Shown: one piece after another, positions 19,533 to 29,338 of the stretch
Position numbering within the stretch: position 1 is the first letter of the stretch
Layout of the letters: the number at the start of each line of letters is the position of its first letter
NCBI RefSeq assembly: GCF_000215975.1
Contig: NC_015682.1
Coordinates: forward strand, 1,116,001-1,180,000
Reading direction: 5' to 3'
From: Thermodesulfobacterium geofontis OPF15
Lineage (GTDB): Bacteria; Desulfobacterota; Thermodesulfobacteria; Thermodesulfobacteriales; Thermodesulfobacteriaceae
DNA length: 64,000 nt
Position numbers and translations under genes: made by a program
Notes under the pieces: model-generated
What the model was told of the DNA's origin: nothing
What the model saw: the letters and a program-made list of their open reading frames with translations, nothing else
Databases searched by the model: none

Positions 19533-20339
19533 ATGAATTTAAACATATTTAGACCTAAAAGAGTTTGGGGAATAGTTCTAAGACATTTATATTTATTAAA
19601 ACATAGTATAAGCAGGTGGATTGACCTTTTATATTGGCCTACAGTTGATTTATTTTTATGGGGATTTATAACACTTTATTTACAGAGAGGTTTCTATCAA
19701 GGAAGCAAATGGATATTTCAATTTTTAGGAGCTCTCATTTTTTGGAATATTCTTATTCGTGCTCAACAAGGATTAGCAGTTGGTTTTTTAGAAGACATAT
19801 GGGCAAGGAATCTCCTTCACATTTTTATATCTCCTTTGACAATCTTTGAATATCTCATGGGGCTTTTTATATACAGTTTATTTAAAGCTTTTGTAGCTTC
19901 TTTATTAATGGCTTTTCTTGCTTTTTTTGTATTTAATTTCAAAGTTTTGATGCAAGGAGTAGATGTTTTTCTTCTAACAGGGTGTTTAATAATTTTTGCT
20001 TGGAGTATAGGGCTTTTAACCATGGCTTTTATTCTCTTTTTTGGGCAAGAGGCAGAAATCTTGGCTTGGGCATTAGCACTTTTATTTCTACCTTTTTCAG
20101 CAGTATTTTATCCAATAGAAGTGTTACCAGAAAATTTTCAATCTATCGCAAAGATTGTTCCTACATCTTATATTTTTGAAACTTTTAGACAAATTCTTTT
20201 AAAGGGTTATACCCCCTATATTTTTATTGTAAAAGCCTATATTTTAGTTTTTATATATTTTCTTTTAAGTGCAGGAACATTTGTGATTGCCTTTAATTTT
20301 GCTAAAAAAACAGGAAAAATTACTAAAATAGGGGAGTAG
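19533..20339 (+). CDS. ABC-2 type permease
   Basis: About 268 residues with six hydrophobic segments and the ABC-2 permease pattern near the C-terminus (FSAVFYPIEVLPENFQSIAK, then PTSYIFE). It pairs with the ATPase just upstream; the two genes are almost contiguous, the ATPase stop being four bases before this ATG. A TTG at 19521 could give a slightly longer form overlapping the ATPase. The cargo could be a lipid, polysaccharide or drug. Confidence 0.88.
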   Translation: MNLNIFRPKRVWGIVLRHLYLLKHSISRWIDLLYWPTVDLFLWGFITLYLQRGFYQGSKWIFQFLGALIFWNILIRAQQGLAVGFLEDIWARNLLHIFISPLTIFEYLMGLFIYSLFKAFVASLLMAFLAFFVFNFKVLMQGVDVFLLTGCLIIFAWSIGLLTMAFILFFGQEAEILAWALALLFLPFSAVFYPIEVLPENFQSIAKIVPTSYIFETFRQILLKGYTPYIFIVKAYILVFIYFLLSAGTFVIAFNFAKKTGKITKIGE

Positions 20340-20383
20340 AAGCCCTTGTTTTTTAAAATAGATTTGTTATTTTTTAAATTGCT

Positions 20384-22183
20384 ATGAAACCTATACCTAT
20401 AGAAAGGATTAGAAATTTTAGTATTATTGCTCATATTGATCACGGTAAATCTACGCTTGCAGACCGTCTACTTGAAATTACAGGAGCTGTTTCCGCAAGA
20501 GAAATGAGAGAGCAATATTTAGATCGTTTAGAGCTTGAAAGAGAAAGAGGAATCACTATAAAAGCTCAAGCAGTGAGACTTTATTATCAAAGAGAAAATG
20601 GAGAAGTTTATCAATTAAATCTCATTGATACACCAGGGCATGTAGATTTTACTTATGAAGTTTCAAGAGCACTTGCAGCTTGCGAAGGGGCTCTTCTTGT
20701 AGTTGATGCCTCACAAGGGGTAGAAGCCCAAACTCTTGCTAATGTATATTTAGCTTTAGAAAATAATTTAGAAATTATCCCTGTAATTAATAAAATAGAT
20801 TTACCTCAAGCTGATATTGAAAAAACAAAAAGAGAGATTGAAGAAATTATAGGGCTTTCTACAGAAGATGCATTATTGGTAAGTGCAAAGTTTGGAATAG
20901 GTATAAAAGAGGTTTTAGAAGCAATTATTAATAAGATTCCATCTCCTAAAGGAAAAAGAGAAGCCCCTCTGAGAGCTTTAGTTTTTGATTCTTGGTATGA
21001 CCCCTATTTAGGAGTAGTGGTTCTAGTAAGGGTTGTAGATGGTAAAATTTATCCAGGACAAAAAATAAAATTTCTTTCTACAGGTAAAGTTTACGAAATT
21101 ACTAAGGTCGGAGTTTTTGCACCAGAAGCAGCAACTTTGGATTGTTTATTTGCAGGGGAAGTTGGCTTTATTGCTGCAGGAATAAAAGAGGTAAGGGAAG
21201 CAAAAATTGGGGATACTATTACAGAGGCTAATGCTTGTGTAGAACCCTTACCAGGATTCAAAGAGGTAAAACCTGTGGTTTTTGCAGGTATTTTCCCTGT
21301 TGATAATGATGATTTTGAAAATTTAAAAGAAGCTATAGAAAAACTGTGGCTAAATGATCCAGCCTTTTCTTATGAATTGGAAACTTCAGCAGCTTTAGGA
21401 TTTGGATTTAGATGCGGATTTCAAGGGCTTCTTCATATGGAAATTGTTCAAGAAAGATTAGAAAGAGAATTTAAATTAAATCTAATTTCTACTGCACCTT
21501 CAGTTAAATATAAAATAAGACTTAAAAACAAAAAAGAAATAGAAATAGAAAATCCTGCCCATTGGCCTGATCCAGCTTTAATTGAAGAAGTTTTAGAACC
21601 TTATATAAGAGCAGAAATTTACACACCAAGAGAATATATAGGGTCTCTTATTAAGCTTTGTGAAGAGAAGAGAGGTATACAAAAAGAAATTAAATATTTG
21701 ACCCCTGACAGAGTAGTTCTGGTATATGAGTTACCTTTTAGTGAGATTGTTCTTGATTTTTATGATAAACTAAAAAGTTATTCAAGAGGTTATGCTTCCT
21801 TAGATTATCAATTTATTGGTTATAGAGCAGGAGACTTAGTTAAAATGGATATATTAATAAATAAGCAACCTGTTGACACTTTATCTCTAATTGTTCATAG
21901 GGATAAAGCTTATTATAGAGGAAGAGAACTTACTTCTAAATTAAAAGAAGTAATTCCGAGACAACTTTTTGAAGTAGTTATTCAAGCAGCTATAGGAAAT
22001 AAAGTAATAGCCCGTGAAAGGATACCACCTTTAAGAAAAGATGTGCTTGCAAAATGTTATGGTGGAGATGTAACAAGAAAGAAAAAACTTTTAGAAAAGC
22101 AAAAAGAAGGAAAGAAAAGACTTAAGGCTATAGGTCATGTAGAAATTCCTCAAGAAGCATTTTTAGCTGTTCTTAAAATATAA
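20384..22183 (+). CDS. lepA: Elongation factor 4 (LepA)
   Basis: The 599-residue translational GTPase has G1 [11 protein letters not shown]2 [12 protein letters not shown]3 DTPGHVDF and G4 NKIDLP. The LepA-specific C-terminal domain is present ([20 protein letters not shown], then [20 protein letters not shown]). It back-translocates or remodels stalled ribosomes. The start lacks a clear Shine-Dalgarno sequence. The order lepA-lepB with 20 bases between is a common bacterial operon. Confidence 0.97.
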   Translation: MKPIPIERIRNFSIIAHIDHGKSTLADRLLEITGAVSAREMREQYLDRLELERERGITIKAQAVRLYYQRENGEVYQLNLIDTPGHVDFTYEVSRALAACEGALLVVDASQGVEAQTLANVYLALENNLEIIPVINKIDLPQADIEKTKREIEEIIGLSTEDALLVSAKFGIGIKEVLEAIINKIPSPKGKREAPLRALVFDSWYDPYLGVVVLVRVVDGKIYPGQKIKFLSTGKVYEITKVGVFAPEAATLDCLFAGEVGFIAAGIKEVREAKIGDTITEANACVEPLPGFKEVKPVVFAGIFPVDNDDFENLKEAIEKLWLNDPAFSYELETSAALGFGFRCGFQGLLHMEIVQERLEREFKLNLISTAPSVKYKIRLKNKKEIEIENPAHWPDPALIEEVLEPYIRAEIYTPREYIGSLIKLCEEKRGIQKEIKYLTPDRVVLVYELPFSEIVLDFYDKLKSYSRGYASLDYQFIGYRAGDLVKMDILINKQPVDTLSLIVHRDKAYYRGRELTSKLKEVIPRQLFEVVIQAAIGNKVIARERIPPLRKDVLAKCYGGDVTRKKKLLEKQKEGKKRLKAIGHVEIPQEAFLAVLKI

Positions 22184-22203
22184 TTCTAAGGAGGTTAGTC
22201 TAA

Positions 22204-22815
22204 ATGCAAGATTCTAAAAATAAACTTTGGGATTGGACTAAGAGTTTATTAATTGCCTTAATTTTGGCTCTTTTTATAAGAGCTTTCATAGTTCAAGCCT
22301 ATAAAATACCTTCTGGTTCCATGATCCCTACTCTTCTTATAGGAGATTATTTATTGGTTAATAAATTAGCCTATGGTATAAAAAATCCTATTAAAGATGA
22401 TTTTATTTATTTTTGGAAATTTCCGAAAAGACAAGAAATTGTTGTATTTACCTATCCTCAAAATAAGAAGCTTGACTTTATTAAAAGAGTTATAGGTCTT
22501 CCAGGAGATACCGTTCAAATTGTCAATAAAAAAGTTTATGTAAATGGTAAATTATTAAATGAACCTTATGTTCAGTTCAGTGATCCAGAAATTTATCCTC
22601 AAGAAATAAGTCCCAGAGATAATTATGGACCTATAAAAGTGCCACCTGAACATATTTTTGTATTAGGAGATAATAGAGACCAAAGTTATGATAGTAGATT
22701 TTGGGGTTTTGTTCCTGTTAAATATCTTAAAGGAAAAGCTTTAATAATCTACTTTTCATGGGACTCTCAAGATTTTAAAATTAGATTTAACCGAATTGGC
22801 AAGTTGATTCAATAA
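22204..22815 (+). CDS. lepB: Signal peptidase I
   Basis: The 203-residue enzyme has one N-terminal membrane helix (residues 13-31), box B IPSGSMIPTL with catalytic Ser39, box D KRVIGLPGD with catalytic Lys94 and box E GDNRDQSYDSRFWGFV. It removes signal peptides at the outer face of the inner membrane; exported cytochromes of this window are likely substrates. It follows lepA with ribosome-binding site AAGGAGGT at 22189. Confidence 0.97.
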   Translation: MQDSKNKLWDWTKSLLIALILALFIRAFIVQAYKIPSGSMIPTLLIGDYLLVNKLAYGIKNPIKDDFIYFWKFPKRQEIVVFTYPQNKKLDFIKRVIGLPGDTVQIVNKKVYVNGKLLNEPYVQFSDPEIYPQEISPRDNYGPIKVPPEHIFVLGDNRDQSYDSRFWGFVPVKYLKGKALIIYFSWDSQDFKIRFNRIGKLIQ

Positions 22816-22851
22816 TTTTTTAATAAAAATATTAATTAAGTGTTTATTTTA

Positions 22852-22880
22852 TTGACTAATTTAACATTTTTAAAAATAAT
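22852..22880 (+). promoter_or_regulatory. Putative promoter
   Basis: TTGACT at 22852-22857 and AATAAT at 22875-22880 with 17 bases between, ahead of the gene at 22916, which has ribosome-binding site AAAGGAGGT at about 22901. Confidence 0.4.
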
Positions 22881-22915
22881 TATTTAAATAATATCCTATT
22901 TAAAGGAGGTCAAAA

Positions 22916-23197
22916 ATGATAGGAATAGATTTTGTTGGGTTTTTAATTTTATTAATTATTTCTGTGATAGTAACAGCAATTATTCATTTTGGCTTAAAGT
23001 ATTATATTATACCTGGTTGGGGCTCTTTTTTATCTAAAGTTATAGTAAGCTGGATAGGAGCTTGGCTTGGAAGTCCTGTATTTGGATATTGGTTTGAAGG
23101 TTTAGCCTATAAGCAAATTTACATTATTCCTGCGATTTTAGGAGCTATAGCAGCTAATATTTTAGTTGTAGATATATGTAAAACTTTGAAAAGTTAA
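22916..23197 (+). CDS. Small membrane protein, possibly GlsB/YeaQ-like
   Basis: The 93-residue, very hydrophobic protein has three membrane segments: residues 6-28, 40-62 with the Gly-rich stretch SWIGAWLGSPVFG, and 70-88. The pattern recalls GlsB/YeaQ/YmgE-type stress membrane proteins, but the match is loose, so no function is assigned. It is convergent with the PhoU-like gene, the two stops being one base apart. Confidence 0.7.
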   Translation: MIGIDFVGFLILLIISVIVTAIIHFGLKYYIIPGWGSFLSKVIVSWIGAWLGSPVFGYWFEGLAYKQIYIIPAILGAIAANILVVDICKTLKS

Positions 23198-23198
23198 A

Positions 23199-24536
23199 TT
23201 ATTTAGCAATCATAGCCCTCATTAGATCTGCTGTATTTTCTGCATGATGTGGAATACCTAAAATTAATTCAACCAATTTGAGAGTATAAAAAAGATTTAA
23301 TGGATCATTTATTTTTGAAAAGATTTCTTTTTTAATTTTGTTACCAAATTCTTCTGCTAAATATTGTGAGTATCTTATATTTCTTACAATTTCTTTAGCT
23401 TCATTTCTACTATTTTCGTTTCTGTACAAAAGGAAATCTGCAGAATAGATAATTAGATCTTCTAAAAATTTCAAAGATTCAATACTTTTTAATAAAAGTT
23501 CTTCTATCATTTTAAAAATTGTTTCTGGAATTTCTAAATGCTTAAAAGATAGCCAATTAAGAATTTCTTCTGCTACATCAGCAATAGCATCTTGTTCTTT
23601 TAAATATAAGAATAGTTCAAATCTCTCTACTGGAAGAATAATTCCCTTGGGAAGATGTCCTCTTATGTTTCTTTTCATTTGATCTGCTTCTTTTTCTATT
23701 TCAAAAATATGTTTAGCAATTTCTTCAAGTTTTACAAAATCTTTTTTATTATAAGCTTCTAAAGCAAGGGAAAGTCTTTCAGCACATTCAAGAACAAGAT
23801 GGGCGTGATTTTTTAATAAATCAAAAACAGGAAACTCTTTTAAGACTACTTCTTTTATTTCTCTTATTTTTTCAATTTCAATTTTAGGACTTTTCCCTTC
23901 TACTGTAAAAATTACTCCTTCAGCAATATTAGTAGCAAGATCTCCAACTCTTTCTAAATTTTGAACTACTATTATATAATCAATTCCAATATCAAGAAGT
24001 TCAGGATTTCCTTTCATGCAATCCTTTATCTGTTCAATGTTATCCCTTTGAAACCTATCTACTATATCATCATATTCAATTACAGAATAAGCTTTTTTAA
24101 CATCTTCAGTTATAAAAGCATTTATAGCAGACTCTAACATATAAAGAGCCTCATTAGCCATTTCTATAATAGTTACTTGACACTGAGGGATAGTTTTTTT
24201 TCTTGTATTATATATATCAAGCACTCTATAGGCAATGTTTACAGATTGATCTGCTATTCTTTCTAAATTTTTTGCTATATCTATAGCAGTAATTATAAAT
24301 CTTAAATCTTTTGCTACTGGTTGTTGTAAAGCAATAACTTCTAATGCAGTTTGAGACACCATATTTTCGTAATAATCTACTTGATCATCAAATTCTACAA
24401 CCTTTTTAGCTAATTCAGGATTTAATTTATCTATAGCTAAAATAGCACCATTTACCATTTCATCTACAATTTTTGCCATATCTGATAAAAGATTTTTTAG
24501 AATTTGTAATTCCTTTTCTAAAGCAATTCTTGTCAT
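23199..24536 (-). CDS. PhoU domain protein with C-terminal DUF47-like domain
   Basis: The 445-residue all-helical protein carries two PhoU repeats in the first 215 residues (KDLRFIITAIDIAKNLERIA and VQNLERVGDLATNIAEGVIF, each with metal-binding E/D residues) and a second half resembling DUF47/TIGR00153 (FEIEKEADQMKRNIRGHLPKG style). PhoU-type proteins regulate phosphate uptake through Pst or Pit. No phosphate transporter is adjacent. The two-part architecture suggests control of a Pit-type carrier, as DUF47 proteins usually sit beside pit genes. Confidence 0.85.
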   Translation of the reverse strand: MTRIALEKELQILKNLLSDMAKIVDEMVNGAILAIDKLNPELAKKVVEFDDQVDYYENMVSQTALEVIALQQPVAKDLRFIITAIDIAKNLERIADQSVNIAYRVLDIYNTRKKTIPQCQVTIIEMANEALYMLESAINAFITEDVKKAYSVIEYDDIVDRFQRDNIEQIKDCMKGNPELLDIGIDYIIVVQNLERVGDLATNIAEGVIFTVEGKSPKIEIEKIREIKEVVLKEFPVFDLLKNHAHLVLECAERLSLALEAYNKKDFVKLEEIAKHIFEIEKEADQMKRNIRGHLPKGIILPVERFELFLYLKEQDAIADVAEEILNWLSFKHLEIPETIFKMIEELLLKSIESLKFLEDLIIYSADFLLYRNENSRNEAKEIVRNIRYSQYLAEEFGNKIKKEIFSKINDPLNLFYTLKLVELILGIPHHAENTADLMRAMIAK

Positions 24537-24563
24537 ATAAAAAACCTCCTATAAATTTTAATC

Positions 24564-25790
24564 TTAAACGGTTTTAATATTATAAGCTTTAAAATTTAAT
24601 TTTCTAAGTTTTAAAGTAAATAAATAACCAATTTCTGGTTCAGATGCAGTTAAAAATATGTGTTTATCTCTATAAGATTTGAAAAATCTTTTTAGTTTTT
24701 TTGTAGATTCATTTAATAAATTCTCTCTATTTTTTAAATCTATTAGAACCCAATTTGAATTCAAATTTTTTATATAATCCTCAAATTCTTCTTTTGTGAG
24801 TTCTAAAGTTTTATTATCTATTTTTTCAAGTAATTCAATTCTTTTACATCTGCTACAAATTTTATCTTGAGAACTTGTGATTTCTCCACATTTAATACAT
24901 AAGCTTAAAACCTCTTCTTTATAATTTGATTTTATGAGAGGAATTAATTTTTTAGTAAAAACTGAAAGTAACTGATATTTTATTTGTCTGTTTTCATCTT
25001 CTAATTTTGTTAAGAGCTCTTTGATTTTTTTTGAAGGTGTTACATTTGCATGAGGACACTTAAAATTTTCAAAAGGTATTTCGTTTAAAATAGCATAATA
25101 AAGAATTTCTTTTTCAGGAGTAGTATATAAAGGTTTAATTTTTTTTACTTGATTTGGAAAAAGAGGAGGTAAAGAGGGTTGTAATTTTGCAATTCCTAAA
25201 AAATCTCCTTGAAAAAATAGATTTAACATAACAGAAATTGTGTCATCTAAATGATGTCCTGTTGCTATTACATTTAATTCTAACTCTTTTGCAATTTTTG
25301 AGAAAAGATACCTTTTTATAGCTCCACAAGCAGAACAAACTTTATCTTTAAAATAGGTAAAAATAAAATCATCAATTCTGTATCCTTCTTTTTCTGGTAA
25401 ATTATATATAAAAAGAGGTACCTCTAAGTTTTTGCAAAAATTTTTAACCAAATCTTCTAATTTATCAGAATAGTATCTTATCCCTAAATTAATAAATATA
25501 GCTTGTAAATTTATATCTGGATAAAGTTTTTTTAATACAAAAAGTAAGGTAGAACTATCTTTTCCACCTGATAGAAAAACTCCTACTTTGTCTTGTGGTT
25601 TTATCATTTTGTATTTTTCTATAGTTTTCTTAATTCTGTTTTCAAAGAAATTGTTATAACAGTTTTTGCAAACCTTTATCTTTTGGGAAGGGATTTCTAT
25701 TAAAGCCTTTTCTTTTTTACAAATTTTACACAAAAAAGGATAATCCTTAATTATTAATTTGAGCTCTTCTTTGCAATTATAATGTTTCAT
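24564..25790 (-). CDS. TtuA/Ncs6-like tRNA 2-thiolation protein with rhodanese-like tail
   Basis: The 408-residue protein has an N-terminal zinc site (CKICKKEK, CKNCYNNF), a PP-loop SGGKDSSTLL that adenylates the target uridine, CSACG plus the GHHLDD motif (iron-sulfur ligands and active site) and a second zinc site near residue 295-315 (CIKCGE, CSRCKRIE). This is the TtuA/CTU1 plan, ending near residue 320. An extra tail of about 85 residues (WVLIDLKNRENL, then IFLTASEPEIGYLF, then KLNFKAYNI) has the strand pattern of a rhodanese domain, but no Cys at the catalytic loop. TtuA makes 2-thiouridine in tRNA, which stabilises tRNA in thermophiles. Confidence 0.85.
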   Translation of the reverse strand: MKHYNCKEELKLIIKDYPFLCKICKKEKALIEIPSQKIKVCKNCYNNFFENRIKKTIEKYKMIKPQDKVGVFLSGGKDSSTLLFVLKKLYPDINLQAIFINLGIRYYSDKLEDLVKNFCKNLEVPLFIYNLPEKEGYRIDDFIFTYFKDKVCSACGAIKRYLFSKIAKELELNVIATGHHLDDTISVMLNLFFQGDFLGIAKLQPSLPPLFPNQVKKIKPLYTTPEKEILYYAILNEIPFENFKCPHANVTPSKKIKELLTKLEDENRQIKYQLLSVFTKKLIPLIKSNYKEEVLSLCIKCGEITSSQDKICSRCKRIELLEKIDNKTLELTKEEFEDYIKNLNSNWVLIDLKNRENLLNESTKKLKRFFKSYRDKHIFLTASEPEIGYLFTLKLRKLNFKAYNIKTV

Positions 25791-25891
25791 GGTTTTTATT
25801 TTAACCTAAATATTTTATTGTGAAAAGAAGAATTTTATTATATCTTACTTGTTTTTATTGTAATTTAAGAGTAAAATAAAACCAATTTACA

Positions 25892-26251
25892 ATGGATAAA
25901 AAATTTTTAAAAAAGTTAATTTTCTGTATAAGTTTTGTTATTATTATTTATGGATGTGCAACCAAGCCAGGTCCTAATTTAGCCTCTAAAGCTGCTTTAA
26001 TTCATCCTAAGCAAACTACAAAAGCAGAAGTTTTGCAATTTTTGGGTCCTCCAGTACAAATATTTACTTTTCCTGATGGAAAAGAAGAATGGTATTATTA
26101 TTACAGAGTTAGAAATTTTTGGGAAAAAGTTCCCGTAGTTAAAGAATATAAAGGTGAAGATTATACAGAAGTTTTAAAAATAACTATAAAAGGAGAAGAG
26201 GTAATAGATTGTACTTATTACACCATTACTTCTCCTAAAAAGAAAAAATAA
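25892..26251 (+). CDS. BamE/SmpA-like lipoprotein
   Basis: The 119-residue protein has a lipoprotein signal peptide ending in a lipobox (IIIYGC, Cys at about residue 22) and a SmpA/OmlA-like domain ([20 protein letters not shown], then EEWYYYY). BamE-type proteins sit in the outer membrane and support beta-barrel assembly. It precedes pcm by eight bases, so the two probably share a transcript. The family call rests on the KxEVxxxLGxP pattern. Confidence 0.75.
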   Translation: MDKKFLKKLIFCISFVIIIYGCATKPGPNLASKAALIHPKQTTKAEVLQFLGPPVQIFTFPDGKEEWYYYYRVRNFWEKVPVVKEYKGEDYTEVLKITIKGEEVIDCTYYTITSPKKKK

Positions 26252-26259
26252 GGGATAAT

Positions 26260-26925
26260 ATGAAGCTTTCAGAAACCGAAAAAGATTTATATAGAATTGC
26301 AAGAGAAAAAATGGTAGAAACTCAGATTAAAGCTCGTGGTATAAAAGATGAGCGGGTTTTGGAGGCTATGCTTAAAGTACCTCGGCATTTATTTGTAGAT
26401 GAAGCATTGAGAGATCAAGCTTATGGAGATTTTCCGCTTCCTATAGGTGAAGGACAAACTATTTCACAACCTTACATAGTAGCTGTTATGACAGAAGCTT
26501 TAGAATTGAAGGGAAATGAAAGGGTTTTAGAAGTCGGTACAGGATCAGGATATCAAACTGCTATTTTAGCTGAATTGGCATTTTGGGTTTATACCATAGA
26601 AAAGTATTCTACTTTACTTGAAAAAGCAAAAAAGATACTTTTAAATCTTGGTTATAAAAATATTTCTTTTAAATTAGGAGATGGAAGCTTAGGATGGAAG
26701 GAAGTAGCACCTTTTGATGCAATAATTGTTACCGCAGCTGCTCCTCAAATTCCCCCACCTCTTATAGAACAACTGATAGAAGGGGGGAGAATAGTAATTC
26801 CTGTAGGGGATGTTTATTCTCAAGTATTAATAAAAGGAATAAAAAAGGGAGGGAAACTATATACAGAAACTTTAGAACCTGTTAGATTCGTAAAATTAGT
26901 AGGCGCTTATGGATTTAAAGAATAA
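26260..26925 (+). CDS. pcm: Protein-L-isoaspartate O-methyltransferase
   Basis: The 221-residue SAM-dependent enzyme repairs isoaspartyl damage, which is faster at high temperature. [18 protein letters not shown] is SAM motif I, and [16 protein letters not shown] is the family signature. [20 protein letters not shown] is motif II. The length is normal. The next gene starts 17 bases before its stop. Confidence 0.95.
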   Translation: MKLSETEKDLYRIAREKMVETQIKARGIKDERVLEAMLKVPRHLFVDEALRDQAYGDFPLPIGEGQTISQPYIVAVMTEALELKGNERVLEVGTGSGYQTAILAELAFWVYTIEKYSTLLEKAKKILLNLGYKNISFKLGDGSLGWKEVAPFDAIIVTAAAPQIPPPLIEQLIEGGRIVIPVGDVYSQVLIKGIKKGGKLYTETLEPVRFVKLVGAYGFKE

Positions 26926-27370
26926 AAGAATAGGGATTATAGGATCTGGGATAGTAAATAAAGAAATTTATGAATTAGCTTATAAAGTAGGAAAATTACT
27001 TGCAGAAAAAGGAGCAATTATTTATACAGGAGGACTGGGAGGAGTCATGGAGGCTGCTTCAAAGGGTGCCTTTGAAGCAGGAGGAATAACAGTTGGAATT
27101 TTACCTGGTCATAAAGCTGAAGACGCTAATCCCTATGTAAAAATTCTCGTTTTAACTGATATGGGACATGCAAGAAATGTAATTTTGATAAGATCTGTAG
27201 AAATGGTAGTTGCAATCGCAGGAGGATATGGCACCTTATCTGAAATTGCCTTAGCTTTAAAGATGTGGAAACCTGTTATAGGACTTAAGACCTGGGAAAA
27301 TATTCCGGGTGTTCATTATGTTAATTCTGCTGAAGAAGTTTTATCTAAAATTTTAGAATTTTTAAGTTGA
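26909..27370 (+). CDS. LOG-like Rossmann protein, TIGR00725 family
   Basis: The 153-residue protein carries a P-loop-like [20 protein letters not shown] stretch and the motif [14 protein letters not shown] (PGGxGTxxE type). It belongs to the SLOG/LOG-like nucleotide-binding group; cytokinin-activating LOG enzymes hydrolyse nucleoside 5'-monophosphates, but this short TIGR00725 branch is uncharacterised. Its ATG lies inside pcm (17-base overlap), which points to translational coupling. Its 3' end overlaps the convergent gene at 27316 by 55 bases. Confidence 0.85.
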   Translation: MDLKNKRIGIIGSGIVNKEIYELAYKVGKLLAEKGAIIYTGGLGGVMEAASKGAFEAGGITVGILPGHKAEDANPYVKILVLTDMGHARNVILIRSVEMVVAIAGGYGTLSEIALALKMWKPVIGLKTWENIPGVHYVNSAEEVLSKILEFLS

Positions 27371-28080
27371 GAAACAAAAGAGAATAATTTTCTCAATTCT
27401 TTTTTTGAAAGAGGTCTTATTTCTCCTGGTTTTAAATTTCCTAAAGAGAGAGGTCCAAATTTAACCCTCACTAATCTATATACTTTTCCTCCTAAATAAT
27501 TTATTATTTTTCTTACCTCTCTTTTTATTCCCTCTTTAACTGTTATTTGGTAAATCCATTTATCTTCATTTGCTCTTAAAAGATCAAAACTTAGGGGTTT
27601 TATTAATTTGTTTTCTATTATAACTCCAGATTTGATCAATCTTTCAATTTTTTCTTCCTCAAGTTTAGGAGATACCCAAACTTTATAAACTCTTTTTACT
27701 TCATAGCGAGGGTGTAAAAGAAGATTAGCAAGTTCACCATCATTTGTAAGCAAAATCAATCCTTCACTATGTTTATCAAGTCTTCCTACAGGAAATACTC
27801 TAAAGGGTAATTTATCTAAAAAAGGTTTAATGGTTTCTTTATGGTGGGGATCATATAAAGAAGTAAGAATTCCTTTAGGTTTATAAAAAAGATAATAAAC
27901 TTTTGGAGGAGGTGTAATAAGTTTGCCCTCTACAAATACTTTATCCTTTTTTGGATCAACTTTATAACTTAAATCTTTTACAATTTTACCATTTATAGAG
28001 ACTTTTCCTGATAATATAAGATTTTCAGCTTTTCTGCGAGAAGCAATTCCACAAAAAGACAAAAATTTATTTAATCTCAT
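27316..28080 (-). CDS. RNA pseudouridine synthase, RsuA/RluB/E/F family (second copy)
   Basis: The 254-residue paralogue of the protein at 4563 has an S4 domain at residues 1-48 (MRLNKFLSFCGIASRRKAEN), catalytic motif GRLDKHSEGLI with Asp102 and C-terminal REVRKIINYLGGKVYRLVRV. The GLKREV/REVRK region is RluB-like, so this copy is the better candidate for RluB, but that is inference. The last 18 codons overlap the 3' end of the convergent gene. It is four bases downstream of the cation efflux gene. Confidence 0.92.
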   Translation of the reverse strand: MRLNKFLSFCGIASRRKAENLILSGKVSINGKIVKDLSYKVDPKKDKVFVEGKLITPPPKVYYLFYKPKGILTSLYDPHHKETIKPFLDKLPFRVFPVGRLDKHSEGLILLTNDGELANLLLHPRYEVKRVYKVWVSPKLEEEKIERLIKSGVIIENKLIKPLSFDLLRANEDKWIYQITVKEGIKREVRKIINYLGGKVYRLVRVKFGPLSLGNLKPGEIRPLSKKELRKLFSFVSQLKNSKILDKTSSAELT

Positions 28081-28084
28081 AAAA

Positions 28085-28999
28085 TTATTTCTTCTTTTCT
28101 TCTTCAGGTTCTATATGAATAGTTACTGAAAGTTCAGGGAATTTTTCTATAATCTTCTTTTCAAGTTCATCACATAAATTGTGAGCTTCTCTTACAGGCA
28201 TGTCTCCTGAAACTGTAAGATGAAATTCTACAAATCCTTTCCTTCCAGCTCTTCTTGTTTTAAAATCGTGGATATCATGTATAATATAAGTTCCGTAAGA
28301 GGAATTTTTTATGGTATTTTCTATAATCCTTTGAATGGAATCTATTTTTTCTTTGGGTAAACTTATATCAAGTAAAGCAGTGATTGAATTTTTAATGATT
28401 CTATATCCCAAATAAAGGATATTAATACCTATTATCAATCCAATTATAGAATCTAATACCAAAAGTTTAGAAAAATGAGCGATATAAACTCCTATTATTA
28501 CTCCTGCTGTAGTTAAAACATCTGTAAAAAGATGGGAAGCATGAGAGATTAAAATAGGAGAATTTTCAATTTTACCCTGTCTATGTATGTAATAGGAAAG
28601 AAATGAATTTAAAACTATAGTAATCAAAATTAAAAAAACACCTATGTTTAAATTTATAAAGGGTCTAGGATTTAAAATTTGTTGATAAACTTTCCATAAT
28701 ATAGAAATTGAAGCAAATAAAATAAAAAAGGCTTCAATTATAGATATAAAATACTCTAATTTTGTGTAACCATAGGGATATTTTTCATCTGGTGGTTTTA
28801 AAGCAATCTTACTTCCCAAAAATGCTATGAAGGCAGAAATAATATTAATTATTGATTCCATAGCATCAGAATAGATAGCTACGGATTTGGTTATAAAAAA
28901 AGCAGTTAGTTTAAATACAAAAATTAAGATGCTTATAAAGAAACTTAAAAGAGTTAACCTTATAGCTTTTGATTTAAAAGTAGAAATATTACTGTTCAT
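28085..28999 (-). CDS. Cation diffusion facilitator (Zn/Fe/Mn efflux)
   Basis: The 304-residue CDF transporter has six membrane helices in the first 210 residues. The metal site on helix 2 is seen as SDAMESIINI and on helix 5 as HLFTDVLTTAGV (HxxxD). The C-terminal cytosolic domain has HDIHDFKTRRAG and a conserved HLTVSGDMPVREAHNLCDE segment. It exports divalent metal in exchange for protons; the metal cannot be fixed from sequence. Thirty-one bases upstream lies a short open frame of 47 codons. Confidence 0.93.
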   Translation of the reverse strand: MNSNISTFKSKAIRLTLLSFFISILIFVFKLTAFFITKSVAIYSDAMESIINIISAFIAFLGSKIALKPPDEKYPYGYTKLEYFISIIEAFFILFASISILWKVYQQILNPRPFINLNIGVFLILITIVLNSFLSYYIHRQGKIENSPILISHASHLFTDVLTTAGVIIGVYIAHFSKLLVLDSIIGLIIGINILYLGYRIIKNSITALLDISLPKEKIDSIQRIIENTIKNSSYGTYIIHDIHDFKTRRAGRKGFVEFHLTVSGDMPVREAHNLCDELEKKIIEKFPELSVTIHIEPEEEKKK

Positions 29000-29029
29000 T
29001 TAAACTACCCTTTTAGATTTGCAAAATAT

Positions 29030-29173
29030 TCAGTTTTTTTCCACTGTTGCCTGGATGTTTTTAATAAAACTTAAGAAATTTTTTCTTGTATAGAGATCAA
29101 TCCTGATTGTTGTTTCTCCAGCACAATTAGGTTCTAAAGGAGCAAGTAGTTCTTTTAGGGTTATATTAAACAT
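29030..29173 (-). CDS. Possible 47-residue open frame next to tRNA-Ser
   Basis: An ATG at 29173 opens 47 codons (MFNITLKELLAPLEPN, then CAGETTIRIDLYTRKNFLSF) with a plausible composition. There is no ribosome-binding site: the tRNA 3' end lies only about 10 bases upstream. It may be a short expressed peptide, a fragment of a larger lost gene, or chance. The family is not recognised. Confidence 0.25.
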   Translation of the reverse strand: MFNITLKELLAPLEPNCAGETTIRIDLYTRKNFLSFIKNIQATVEKN

Positions 29174-29183
29174 TAAGTTTATA

Positions 29184-29277
29184 TGGCGGAGGAGGCGGGA
29201 TTCGAACCCGCGGTACGGGTTTTAGCCCGTACATGCGATTTCCAGTCGCACCCCTTCGTCCACTCGGGCACTCCTCC
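29184..29277 (-). tRNA. tRNA-Ser (GGA)
   Basis: Minus strand, 5' end at 29277: acceptor GGAGGAG pairs with CTCCTCC, the anticodon loop is CTGGAAA with anticodon GGA, a long variable arm (TACGGG-CTAAAA-CCCGTA) marks a class II tRNA, and the T arm is GCGGGTTCGAATCCCGC. Discriminator G and an encoded CCA (29184-29186) follow. The GGA anticodon reads UCC and UCU. Confidence 0.97.
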
Positions 29278-29338
29278 AATTTAGTACTTTTTACTAATTT
29301 TAAGACCTGATTTTAATTTTGCAATACTAAGAAGTTAT

